Positions 1 through 6,346 of a stretch of DNA of 43,378 bases are shown here, piece after piece. Source of the stretch: a virus. The DNA lies in the IMG/VR virus record IMGVR_UViG_3300044815_000010, positions 1 to 43,378 of that record; one strand, written 5' to 3'. The notes under the pieces are model-generated. The model saw only the letters and a program-made list of their open reading frames with translations. It did not search any database and was not told where the DNA came from. Within the stretch, counting starts at the first letter, position 1. Each line of letters begins with the position of its first letter. The position numbers and the translations under genes were made by a program.

Positions 1-1
1 C

Positions 2-256
2 TATGGCGATGAGTTGTGGTTCGGCGGGCGTGATTGCGGGCTGATAACTGTTAATGGCTGGTCGAACGGAGGATGCAAAAAAGACCCTATGGCATGGGCC
101 ACTTTGCAAAAAGAAGCCCTACTGATCGCCGCCGCGCCGGAATTGTTAGCAGCTCTGGTACTCGCAAAACGCGCATTACTGACCGATACGGCAGAAGACA
201 GGGCAATAGCTGCTGTTGAGATCGCAGCCGCCCTCGCCAAAGCAGGTGCCGCATGA
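2..256 (+). CDS. 5'-truncated phage hypothetical protein
   Basis: The frame is open from base 2, so the true start lies before the window; the TTG at 14 is probably not the start. The visible 84 residues hold a Trp/Gly-rich first half followed by an alanine-rich helix with the motif IAAAPELLAAL, which is common at the C-terminus of small phage early proteins of unknown function. The stop overlaps the next start (ATGA at 253), so the two are probably translationally coupled. It may be the remainder of the gene that begins at 43346 if the genome is circular; a direct join is out of frame, so some bases would have to be missing. No function can be given. Confidence 0.6.
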   Translation, partial: YGDELWFGGRDCGLITVNGWSNGGCKKDPMAWATLQKEALLIAAAPELLAALVLAKRALLTDTAEDRAIAAVEIAAALAKAGAA

Positions 257-498
257 TCTACGCAGCCTTGGTCGCTCTCAGCATCATCATCGCAATTTAC
301 CTGCTACGCGACGCGGAAAACGATCGTGATTACGGCATTAATAAATACCTGAAGCGCGCATGGCTGCGTCACACGATCACCGGCATCGAGCAAGCGATCG
401 AGCAGATCCAGGCGCAGCGCAAGAACGATTTCGACGCAGAGCGCATGCTTGGACGCGAGCTGATCCAGCTACGCGCCCAACTTGTTGACCTGAATTAA
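253..498 (+). CDS. small membrane-anchored coiled-coil protein
   Basis: This 81-residue protein starts at an ATG overlapping the upstream stop. Residues 1-18 form one hydrophobic, alanine/isoleucine-rich segment, likely a membrane anchor. The rest is charged and helical with many Glu, Gln and Arg residues, consistent with a coiled coil. I do not recognise the family. It ends 49 bases before the next gene, and that gap holds a small G+C hairpin. Inference: an inner-membrane early protein of unknown role. Confidence 0.6.
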   Translation: MIYAALVALSIIIAIYLLRDAENDRDYGINKYLKRAWLRHTITGIEQAIEQIQAQRKNDFDAERMLGRELIQLRAQLVDLN

Positions 499-505
499 AC
501 TACCA

Positions 506-522
506 CCCGCGTGTGAGGCGGG
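506..522 (+). promoter_or_regulatory. G+C hairpin before a ribosome-binding site
   Basis: CCCGC (506-510) can pair with GCGGG (518-522) across a 7-base loop. No T-tract follows, so it is unlikely to be a rho-independent terminator. It sits between a stop codon and the ribosome-binding site GAAGGG (537-542) of the gene at 548. The same arrangement occurs before the gene at 4417, which suggests an mRNA-stability or processing element. Confidence 0.35.
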
Positions 523-547
523 AAGTTCCACCAAACGAAGGGACAGT

Positions 548-766
548 ATGACAATCGAAAAATTAGAGGGCGATAAGGTTGCGGTATCGCCGGAAGCGAT
601 GCAGGCATTGGCAGAGCAATCTGGCGCGGATGAGCGCCAAAGCCTAATGGATGTAGTTATCGCGCACTGCGATGATCTTGATCGGGCAGCTCCTGTTTTG
701 CGCGAATATAACTTGATAGTAACAGCAGTTGAGTTTGAACGTGCCAGTGAGGCGGTGAAATCGTGA
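548..766 (+). CDS. hypothetical early protein (72 aa)
   Basis: It starts at ATG 548 behind a good ribosome-binding site (GAAGGG, 5 bases upstream) and ends in a GTGA overlap with the next gene, so it is probably coupled to the PP-loop enzyme. The product is a soluble, acidic 72-residue protein rich in Ala, Glu and Asp with no membrane segment or recognisable motif. It may be a partner of the downstream enzyme, but only the coupling supports that. Confidence 0.6.
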   Translation: MTIEKLEGDKVAVSPEAMQALAEQSGADERQSLMDVVIAHCDDLDRAAPVLREYNLIVTAVEFERASEAVKS

Positions 767-1545
767 GCACAGTTCTTTCGTATGGCGCGGGATCAAACAG
801 TAAAGCCATCCTTGCCGGCAAGGTAGAGCGCAGCGAGCCGCTGGATGCAACGGTGTTTTCTGACACTGGCGGCGAGCGCCCAGAAATATATGCCGACATT
901 GCGCTTACGTCGGCATGGTGCGTATCTAAAGGATACCCGCCGATCACAACCGTAAAACGCATTGCTCCGGTGAAGATTGATGGCGAAATCAAGAATGCCT
1001 ACACGCTGGAAGAAGAGTGCCTCATGCGCAAGCAATTGCCATCGATTGCCTATGGCTTTAAATCATGTTCGGACAAATGGAAGCAACAACCTTTCAAGGC
1101 GTGGCTGAAAGAAAGTGGACTGACAGATGTGACGGTTCTAATCGGCTTTGATGCTGACGAACCGCACCGAGCCGAACGCGGCGATTCATATGATAGTGGC
1201 TATGCCAAGCGTTATCCGTTGATCGAATGGGGCTGGAACCGTGATGACTGCATTGCCGCAATTGCGCGATCCGGTCTTGCGCAGCCAGGGAAATCATCCT
1301 GCTTCTTCTGCCCGAGTTCACGCAAGGCTGAAATCATCGCATTGCCGCAGTATCTGAAGGATCGCGCCGTTGCGATGGAGCAGAACGCCAACCTGACATC
1401 TGTAAAAGGTCTTGGCCGCAGATTCGCGTGGGCAGATTTGTTGGCGGCAGTTGATGCCCAAACCATTATCGAATTCCCTATCGAAGTGCCATGCGGTTGT
1501 CATGACGGTATCGCATCCACCCCTGCAATTACACCGGAGAAGTGA
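763..1545 (+). CDS. PAPS-reductase-like PP-loop (adenine nucleotide alpha-hydrolase) protein
   Basis: The 260-residue product has the hallmarks of phage members of the phosphoadenosine-phosphosulfate reductase superfamily. A PP-loop variant, SYGAGSNS, lies at residues 6-13, FSDTGG at 32-37, GFDADEPHRA at about 128-137, and the cysteines SCFFC at 179-183. Further cysteines at 102, 163, 244 and 246 could bind zinc or an Fe-S cluster. The family binds ATP and adenylates or reduces a substrate; what the phage enzymes act on is not settled, and sulfur transfer or nucleic-acid modification are both possible. The GTG start overlaps the previous stop. A small membrane protein and an HNH nuclease gene follow. 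Cytosolic. Confidence 0.8.
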   Translation: MSTVLSYGAGSNSKAILAGKVERSEPLDATVFSDTGGERPEIYADIALTSAWCVSKGYPPITTVKRIAPVKIDGEIKNAYTLEEECLMRKQLPSIAYGFKSCSDKWKQQPFKAWLKESGLTDVTVLIGFDADEPHRAERGDSYDSGYAKRYPLIEWGWNRDDCIAAIARSGLAQPGKSSCFFCPSSRKAEIIALPQYLKDRAVAMEQNANLTSVKGLGRRFAWADLLAAVDAQTIIEFPIEVPCGCHDGIASTPAITPEK

Positions 1546-1546
1546 A

Positions 1547-1711
1547 ATGAAAAACAGAATCCCATTTGCAGCATTGACGTTTGCTTTCACGATTGCCGGG
1601 GCATGTATTTCTTACGCATTCCGTGACTCGATTGAAGCTGGATGCGTTGTTATCATACTTATTGCTCTTGTGGGTGGGCTAGCATCTGCAGTCTGCGCTA
1701 TCGTTGATTAA
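1547..1711 (+). CDS. small two-helix membrane protein (54 aa)
   Basis: It begins at ATG 1547, one base after the upstream stop, with a ribosome-binding site (GGAGAAG) lying inside the end of the PP-loop gene. The 54 residues form two hydrophobic stretches (about 6-25 and 33-52) separated by a short charged turn (FRDSIE), so it is probably a two-span inner-membrane protein. No family recognised. Its tight coupling to the PP-loop enzyme is the only clue to its role. Confidence 0.55.
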   Translation: MKNRIPFAALTFAFTIAGACISYAFRDSIEAGCVVIILIALVGGLASAVCAIVD

Positions 1712-1723
1712 GGAGAAGTTGAA

Positions 1724-2554
1724 ATGAGTAACGCGAACGAAACCGTGCTGACACAAAGCGAAATTGAAGTAGCCCAAGCCTTAGCATATCAAGACCTGCG
1801 CGCTACTGGCTTCAATGGTGGGATGGGCGGCGCGACTTGGGATATGGCATCTGCACGCGCCATCGAACGCGCAGTGCTGGCAAAACTCGCCACGCAGCGT
1901 CCGATTGCCAATGATGCCGTACTTGGGGCAGATGAACATGTTTGCCGCAACGCTATTGCGCAGGTTTGTGAGGGATGGACGCTACCGCACGATGTAAGAA
2001 AGATTCTTGAGGCTGCATTGTGGTCGCAACCATCCGCGCAGCAGAGCGAAACCCTAATCTTCTCTGAACTTCCTAACGCTGGAAGCGGTGGCGGTCCAAT
2101 TGCCCATGAAAAGGCGCGGGTAGCACAGCCGAGCATTACGCCAGTATCCGTAGTAACAACGCGGGGCGATGAGTGGGCGGCAATACGTGATTTGCTTGGC
2201 ACGTTGGAGAAACACGACGGCACTATTGAACGTTGTGCTTGGCATGCCAACGCGATCCGCAAACTGCTCGCTTCGCAACCATCCGCGCAGCAGAGCGATA
2301 CGCCAGCCAGTTATCCTAGCATTGGCGATATGATCGAATCTGCAAAGCAGACTGGCGATGCTGTTCATCAAGCCGTTTATGGAGCCGCCCCGCAGGTAGC
2401 GCAGCCGAGCGCAGAGGCGAAGATTGACCGATTTTTATCAATGGTCAAACTATGGGTAGAGCGTGATGGTGGCGATATGGACGCCGCACTTTCTTGGATG
2501 TATTCCACGCCACCAACCGTCGATCAGTCGCAGGATGGGGTGGTGAAGCCATGA
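1724..2554 (+). CDS. mosaic hypothetical protein with QPSAQQS linkers
   Basis: This 276-residue protein starts at ATG 1724 behind AAGGAG. It looks like a string of short unrelated segments joined by low-complexity linkers: QPSAQQS occurs twice (coded by an exact 26-base direct repeat at 2024 and 2273) and VAQPS occurs twice more. The N-terminal 100 residues are helical and contain a Gly-rich stretch, FNGGMGGATWD. No catalytic motif was recognised. The repeats suggest growth by recombination between linker sequences. Its stop overlaps the HNH gene (ATGA at 2551). Confidence 0.6.
   Translation: MSNANETVLTQSEIEVAQALAYQDLRATGFNGGMGGATWDMASARAIERAVLAKLATQRPIANDAVLGADEHVCRNAIAQVCEGWTLPHDVRKILEAALWSQPSAQQSETLIFSELPNAGSGGGPIAHEKARVAQPSITPVSVVTTRGDEWAAIRDLLGTLEKHDGTIERCAWHANAIRKLLASQPSAQQSDTPASYPSIGDMIESAKQTGDAVHQAVYGAAPQVAQPSAEAKIDRFLSMVKLWVERDGGDMDAALSWMYSTPPTVDQSQDGVVKP
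2024..2298 (+). repeat. 26-base direct repeat (2024-2049 and 2273-2298)
   Basis: The sequence beginning TCGCAACCATCCGCGCAG occurs exactly twice, 249 bases apart (83 codons, in frame), inside the gene at 1724. A shorter pair with the core CAGCCGAGC lies near 2125 and 2400. The repeats code for linker peptides and give sites for in-frame deletion or duplication by homologous recombination. Confidence 0.85.
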
Positions 2555-2988
2555 GCGGGAAAATGAAGCCGCTGACAAAAGCGCAACGCGCCGAATTAAA
2601 ACAAAAGTATGGCGGTCATTGTGCTTATTGCGGCGTCGTTCTTGGCGACCGCTGGCACGCAGACCACTTTGAAGCAATTCAACGGAAGATTGCAATTGCC
2701 GGTAACAGGTTCGTTTCCACGAATGAATGCTATCGACCTGAATTGCATTGCATCGATAATATGATGCCAGCATGCGCTCCATGCAACATCAATAAAAGCG
2801 TGTTCGATCTGGAAACGTGGCGCGGCTATATCGCTAAACATGTCGAAAGTTTCAATGCACACAGCGCACCATATCGCATTGCAAAGGCATATGGATTGGT
2901 TGTCGAGACCGGCCTGCCTGTCGCGTTCTATTTCGAGCAGAGCGCCACCCATCGAGCCAATACGGATCAATCAGGAAAGGATGAATGA
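2551..2988 (+). CDS. HNH endonuclease
   Basis: The 145-residue protein carries a complete HNH signature. Zinc-binding CxxC pairs lie at Cys24/Cys27 and Cys75/Cys78, the catalytic motif HADH is at 36-39, and Asn70 and Asn79 flank the second pair. HNH enzymes cut DNA using one divalent metal ion. I chose ATG 2551 because it overlaps the upstream stop as ATGA and leaves a normal N-terminus; an upstream frame extension to 2494 is in the overlapping gene. It is a stand-alone nuclease in the accessory early region, away from terminase, so a role in host-DNA attack or homing is more likely than packaging. Confidence 0.85.
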   Translation: MSGKMKPLTKAQRAELKQKYGGHCAYCGVVLGDRWHADHFEAIQRKIAIAGNRFVSTNECYRPELHCIDNMMPACAPCNINKSVFDLETWRGYIAKHVESFNAHSAPYRIAKAYGLVVETGLPVAFYFEQSATHRANTDQSGKDE

Positions 2989-3152
2989 TGAAGATTAAAG
3001 ACCTAGTTAAAAACCTGAAGACAAAAGATCAGGATGCAGAGGTTGAATTCATCGTGTGCAAAACAACGGGTGAACTGGTTTGTATGCTGGTTGATAGTAA
3101 GGCCGCCACCGACATCATCAAAATGATGAAGCTGTTTGGTAATAAGGACTAA
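2988..3152 (+). CDS. small hypothetical protein (54 aa)
   Basis: A short reading frame starts at ATG 2988 (or at the adjacent ATG 2985) with AGGAAAGG 7 bases upstream; its start overlaps the HNH stop. The lysine-rich product has an alternating pattern (VEFIVCKTTGELVCMLVD) typical of a small beta-sheet protein followed by a C-terminal helix. I do not recognise the family. Position, ribosome-binding site and overlap make it a credible gene. Confidence 0.6.
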   Translation: MKIKDLVKNLKTKDQDAEVEFIVCKTTGELVCMLVDSKAATDIIKMMKLFGNKD

Positions 3153-3155
3153 ATC

Positions 3156-3515
3156 ATGACCACAAACACCGAAGGGCTGAAGCCTTACCCGTTCTGCGGT
3201 GAAGAAGCACAGACCGACTTTATTGAAGGTGAAAGCTACATTGTCGAATGTTCATGCATCGCATGCAACGCGCAAACTGGTCATCACGACGACGACAAAA
3301 GCGCCATCGCAGCCTGGAACCGTAGACCGACTGCGCAGGCAAGCGAGGCGATACTCAATGAGATAGAGCTTCCATTTCCGAATTATGTGATGCCATTTGC
3401 AGACGGCTCGATCAATTTCTACAACGAGGAAACGCTGAAGCATTACGCGCAACAACGTGTTGATGCAGCTATCCGCGCCTTATCTCCCACACAACCAATG
3501 AAGAATGGGTTATGA
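3156..3515 (+). CDS. Lar-like zinc protein with a lost cysteine
   Basis: The N-terminal 60 residues follow the Lar/restriction-alleviation family pattern: LKP-x-PFCG, then CxxC, then an AxxxWNRR end (Trp54). In the family the first motif is normally LKPCPFCG; here residue 11 is Tyr, so one of four expected zinc ligands is missing, while Cys14, Cys34 and Cys37 remain. The change is explained by one base (TGC to TAC). Lar proteins of lambdoid phages reduce type I restriction; whether this one works is doubtful. The C-terminal half is helical and unassigned. It overlaps its downstream neighbour by ATGA. Confidence 0.7.
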   Translation: MTTNTEGLKPYPFCGEEAQTDFIEGESYIVECSCIACNAQTGHHDDDKSAIAAWNRRPTAQASEAILNEIELPFPNYVMPFADGSINFYNEETLKHYAQQRVDAAIRALSPTQPMKNGL

Positions 3516-3640
3516 AAAAATTATTCTGGCGCTTTGGCTATCTGCATGTGCAGCCTGCTCACATGTATAAAGCATGGTTTGTATCAGGCGGAAGATATAT
3601 TCGACTTGCTGGAAGATTATATATTTATTTGAAAGGATAA
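3512..3640 (+). CDS. small basic aromatic peptide (42 aa)
   Basis: ATG 3512 overlaps the upstream stop (ATGA) and the frame runs 42 codons. The product is rich in Tyr, Trp, Phe, Arg and Lys, with no clear membrane segment. Not recognised. Support comes only from the overlap and from lying in an unbroken chain of coupled genes. Confidence 0.45.
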   Translation: MKKLFWRFGYLHVQPAHMYKAWFVSGGRYIRLAGRLYIYLKG

Positions 3641-3643
3641 GTT

Positions 3644-3826
3644 ATGACTACATAAAACGAAGAACTATGCCGACTTGCGGATGAGTGCATAGAAACGAAT
3701 GTACTAGATTCAGTATATCTTGAAGCCGTATTGCCTACCAAGGTAAAATACATGCTGGATCAGATTGATGCGCTGACGAAGGAAGTAAAAGAATTGAACG
3801 CAGCACTTGATGAGGCCTGTCCATGA
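3644..3826 (+). pseudogene. small early gene interrupted by an ochre codon at codon 4
   Basis: A good gene context is present: an upstream stop 3 bases before, AAAGGA before ATG 3644, and a 61-codon frame that ends in an ATGA overlap with the gene at 3823. Codon 4 (3653-3655) is TAA. After it the frame is open to the end and encodes an acidic, helical, coiled-coil-like protein (ELCRLADEC, LDQIDALTKEVKEL). One base change from AAA, CAA or GAA would explain the stop. Restart at a later TTG or at the ATG near codon 39 would give only a fragment. Either a recent pseudogene, a suppressed gene or a sequencing error. Confidence 0.65.
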
Positions 3827-4008
3827 CCAAAACCTGCGCAACATGCCGCTATTCGGATGAGCTTGATCCGCCTATGCCTGATGCTATTGCGTGCAACGTA
3901 GGCGATGTGACGCCGCCGACGACCGAGGATCGCGCTTCAACCTGCCCATCGTGGAAGATCAAGCATCACCTGAAGCCGTCGGTTCGATTTGCCAAGGCGG
4001 TAGGATGA
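3823..4008 (+). CDS. small cysteine-rich protein (61 aa)
   Basis: The protein begins MTKTCATCRY and has four cysteines (CxxC near the start, then single Cys residues near 24 and 41), a layout suited to one zinc site. Pro and Asp residues are frequent in the middle. Small zinc-binding early proteins of this kind are common in phages and are uncharacterised. Both ends overlap neighbours by ATGA (3823 and 4005), so it belongs to the coupled chain. Confidence 0.55.
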   Translation: MTKTCATCRYSDELDPPMPDAIACNVGDVTPPTTEDRASTCPSWKIKHHLKPSVRFAKAVG

Positions 4009-4121
4009 AGCTGACTAACTTGCCCTGCTACGAGTTCGCTATCCAGCGCCGGATCGTGAGCGCGGTTTTGCAGTTCGGGATTGTGTCACCTGTTGTATTT
4101 TTAGCGGAAGCGTTGCGATAA
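4005..4121 (+). CDS. small hypothetical peptide with CYEFA motif (38 aa)
   Basis: ATG 4005 overlaps the preceding stop. The 38-residue product begins with a polar part containing CYEFAIQRR and ends in a hydrophobic stretch (AVLQFGIVSPVVFLA) that could enter a membrane. A related motif, CYEFAFQPR, occurs in the small gene at 5071, and the DNA differs mostly at third codon positions, which supports selection on the peptide. Function unknown. Confidence 0.5.
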   Translation: MKLTNLPCYEFAIQRRIVSAVLQFGIVSPVVFLAEALR

Positions 4122-4171
4122 TCGCGACAGTGATCTATAATTCATTCATCGACGAACGTAACGAAAACCAA

Positions 4172-4372
4172 ATGAAGACCACCATCGAGATACTTGCTAA
4201 GGCAACGACAGAACTAAAACTCTGTAAAAGAAACAAGAGTGGATCTTTCAATGGCCACTCACTGAAAGCACCTCGTGATCGCGCGATTTCAGAGCTTATC
4301 GAATTAGGTATGAGCCGCAGCGATGCATGCAGGATTGTTTTGAAAGTTTGCCGCGAAGTGACGGCACTTTAA
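4172..4372 (+). CDS. small basic helical protein (66 aa)
   Basis: I chose ATG 4172; a GTG at 4130 in the same frame would add 14 residues and lies closer to the upstream gene, and neither has a strong ribosome-binding site. The product is lysine/arginine-rich and helical, with an ending (ELGMSRSDACRIVLKVCREV) that could be a short helix-turn-helix-like segment. No family recognised. Confidence 0.45.
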   Translation: MKTTIEILAKATTELKLCKRNKSGSFNGHSLKAPRDRAISELIELGMSRSDACRIVLKVCREVTAL

Positions 4373-4380
4373 ACCATCAC

Positions 4381-4401
4381 GCCCCGGCATCGCGTCGGGG
4401 C
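4381..4401 (+). promoter_or_regulatory. G+C hairpin before a ribosome-binding site
   Basis: GCCCCG (4381-4386) pairs with CGGGGC (4396-4401) around a 9-base loop. No T-run follows. The ribosome-binding site of the next gene starts a few bases later (ACGAAAGGAA). The stop-hairpin-ribosome-binding-site order matches 506-522. The ribosome-binding context also closely resembles that of the gene starting at 43346. Confidence 0.4.
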
Positions 4402-4416
4402 TCACGAAAGGAATTT

Positions 4417-4698
4417 ATGAATGCACCTACAAATGCCAGCGCGCTAAATGCCCTACAACAAGACGCGGCTGACGTATTAGCCGAAGTTCAGCAAGCCCGT
4501 GACAATTGGCCTGGATTCAACAGCGCACACGAAGGTTTCGCCGTGCTTTTGGAAGAGGTGGACGAGCTGAAGTCTCACGTTTGGACGAACCAGAAGCGGC
4601 GCGATCTTCCAGCGATGCGCAAAGAGGCGATGCAGGTAGCTGCGATGGCGCTCCGCTTTATGGGCGAGTGCTGCGATGAGTCGACAGGGCGGAAATGA
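4417..4698 (+). CDS. MazG-like phage protein
   Basis: The 93-residue product starts at ATG 4417 after AAAGGA. It is helical and has the segment HEGFAVLLEEVDEL (about residues 38-51) and, near the C-terminus, KEAMQVAAMALRF. This pairing resembles small phage proteins related to MazG-type nucleotide pyrophosphohydrolases, whose helices carry EExxE and ExxD metal-binding motifs. The match to those motifs is incomplete, so enzyme activity is unproven. It overlaps the next gene by ATGA. Confidence 0.55.
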   Translation: MNAPTNASALNALQQDAADVLAEVQQARDNWPGFNSAHEGFAVLLEEVDELKSHVWTNQKRRDLPAMRKEAMQVAAMALRFMGECCDESTGRK

Positions 4699-5069
4699 TG
4701 ACCCGCCAGATCAGCAAAACCGCGCAGCTAAAAGCAGACCGCGCAGCCCGCCAAGCCCAGCGAGACGCAGCCAGGATCGCAGCACGCGATCGCCTACTGG
4801 CAGCCCGCGCCGATGCGAAGGAAGCCTGCAGCAAGATACCGCCAGAGTTTCAGCAATGGGGCATCGTCCGCACGCGCGCCTTCATGAATATGGTCGAGAT
4901 CCTGAACTACCGCGCAGGGCTGGTCACGATCAAGGCCGCAGAGCTTGAGGCATACACGCGGCACCTGCGCAGCGTTTCGACGATGCCGCTGGATCAGTGC
5001 CAGGAACTTTCTGAGATCCACGTTCACGCCAGGCTCGGCGAAGGATCAGATACGGGGTTCTACATCTAG
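4695..5069 (+). CDS. hypothetical basic helical protein (124 aa)
   Basis: Starts at ATG 4695, or the adjacent ATG 4698, overlapping the upstream stop. The first 45 residues are a highly charged Ala/Arg-rich helix (AARQAQRDAARIAARDRLLA) that could bind nucleic acid or form a coiled coil; the rest looks globular. No family recognised. It is the last sizeable gene before the integrase control region. Confidence 0.55.
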   Translation: MMTRQISKTAQLKADRAARQAQRDAARIAARDRLLAARADAKEACSKIPPEFQQWGIVRTRAFMNMVEILNYRAGLVTIKAAELEAYTRHLRSVSTMPLDQCQELSEIHVHARLGEGSDTGFYI

Positions 5070-5070
5070 T

Positions 5071-5214
5071 ATGCCGAATCCAACGGGATACTGGATCACG
5101 TACGCCAACTGCTACGAATTTGCATTCCAACCGAGAAGCGCCAACGATTCCAGCGGAGGTGATCAAATGTCTCACCGAAAAATGAGCCTCCAGAAGCAGC
5201 CGGTAAATGCCTGA
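5071..5214 (+). CDS. small peptide with CYEFA motif and strong internal start
   Basis: The frame starts at ATG 5071, one base after the upstream stop, and encodes 47 residues including CYEFAFQPR, related to the peptide at 4005. Inside it, GGAGGTGATC (5155-5164) is a full match to the 16S anti-Shine-Dalgarno sequence and precedes an in-frame ATG at 5167 that would give only 15 residues. The full product is plausible but unproven; the internal start may produce a short leader-like peptide. Confidence 0.4.
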   Translation: MPNPTGYWITYANCYEFAFQPRSANDSSGGDQMSHRKMSLQKQPVNA

Positions 5215-5341
5215 AACATACGGTATTTCCCCTCTAGAATTGGGCGGTTTTCTCGTAGCACTCCCCGCATAAACCCGCTAGATTCCGCACGTTCCTGAAG
5301 CACCACTGCTACAGGTTTGCTACGAGGATCTAGCGGGCATC
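5215..5341. other. integrase upstream region, candidate attP
   Basis: This 127-base gene-free stretch holds two inverted-repeat pairs in interleaved order. CTCGTAGCA (5252-5260) pairs with TGCTACGAG (5318-5326), and CCCGCTAGAT (5274-5283) pairs with ATCTAGCGGG (5328-5337). The second arms abut the integrase start. A further TGCTAC lies at 5307-5312. Such sites fit integrase or excisionase arm and core sites, or a pseudoknot-forming leader that controls integrase. No bacterial tRNA end is visible. Confidence 0.4.
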
Positions 5342-6346
5342 ATGGCTTCGATAATCAAGATCAACGACAAGTGGCGAGCGCAGGTTCGCCAGCGCGGACA
5401 CAAGCCGCAGACACGGACGTTCAGCACCAAGGCGCTCGCGACCCAATGGGCGCGGCAGATCGAGTCCGACATCGATACCGGCAGAGCCACGACCACGCCG
5501 GTCAAGCGCGTCGTCACGATCGCCGCCCTGATCGAACGGTACGCCGAGGAAGTCGGCAGCGTCAAACCGATGGGCGTCAACAAGACCACCGTACACCGGT
5601 TGATCAAGCGCTACCTTGGCAAAGAGGATGCCTGTTCGCTGACCACGGATCGCCTCGTCAGGTACGTGACCAAGGAACGCGAGATTCGCGATGTCACCGC
5701 CGGGCTTGATCTGTCCTACCTGAAGGGCGTTCTGAAGATCGCCAAGGCGCTATGGCGTGAGCCGGTCATGCCGTCCGTCGTCGACGATACGCGAGAAGTG
5801 CTGCGCTACATGGGCCTGCTGAATAACAGCAACGAGCGCGATCGCCGCCCGACTGCTGCCGAGCTTACGGCAATCCGTGACTACCTCGAAAAGCGCCCGA
5901 CGCAGTTCAGGCCGGATATCCTCGATTTCATTCTGGCGTCATGCTTTCGCCCGCCGTCCGAGATCCTGCGCCTGCGATGGGCAGACCTGAATATCGAGGA
6001 CAGGACGATCGTGATCCATGACCGGAAAGACCCGCGCAAGAAGATCGGCAACAATCAGACCGTGCCGCTGCTGAATGGAAGCTTCGATATCGTCATGCGG
6101 CAGCCACAAGTGAGCGAGTTCATTTTCCCGCTTCACCGGGCGCAGCTATGCAACACATGGCCGGAAGCCTGCCGGGATCTGGACATCAAGGATTTACGTT
6201 TGTACGATATGCGCCATGAGGCGATCAGCCGCTTGGTCGAGGCAAACAAGCATTCGATACCGGAAATGATGCTCGTGACGGGGCACAAGAACCCGAAGCA
6301 GCTTATGAGATACACGCAGCTTCGGGCGAAGGATCTGCATCGTTAG
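5342..6346 (+). CDS. int: tyrosine-type site-specific integrase
   Basis: The 334-residue protein has the tyrosine-recombinase catalytic set: Arg203 (CFRPPSEIL), Lys229, Arg291 (YDMRHE), His315 (TGHK) and the nucleophile Tyr324 (MRYTQL). The position three before Arg291, usually His in box II, is Tyr288. Residues 1-50 form the arm-binding type N-terminus and about 60-160 the core-binding domain. It would catalyse recombination between phage and host attachment sites. It starts at ATG 5342 directly after an inverted repeat. It ends by overlapping the late operon tail-to-tail by 4 bases. Its presence, with the repressor, shows a temperate phage. Confidence 0.95.
   Translation: MASIIKINDKWRAQVRQRGHKPQTRTFSTKALATQWARQIESDIDTGRATTTPVKRVVTIAALIERYAEEVGSVKPMGVNKTTVHRLIKRYLGKEDACSLTTDRLVRYVTKEREIRDVTAGLDLSYLKGVLKIAKALWREPVMPSVVDDTREVLRYMGLLNNSNERDRRPTAAELTAIRDYLEKRPTQFRPDILDFILASCFRPPSEILRLRWADLNIEDRTIVIHDRKDPRKKIGNNQTVPLLNGSFDIVMRQPQVSEFIFPLHRAQLCNTWPEACRDLDIKDLRLYDMRHEAISRLVEANKHSIPEMMLVTGHKNPKQLMRYTQLRAKDLHR

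Noticed and set aside
3891-4121. Longer version of the 4005 gene starting at 3891
   Set aside because: The upstream part overlaps the cysteine-rich gene at 3823; the ATGA overlap at 4005 gives a natural start.
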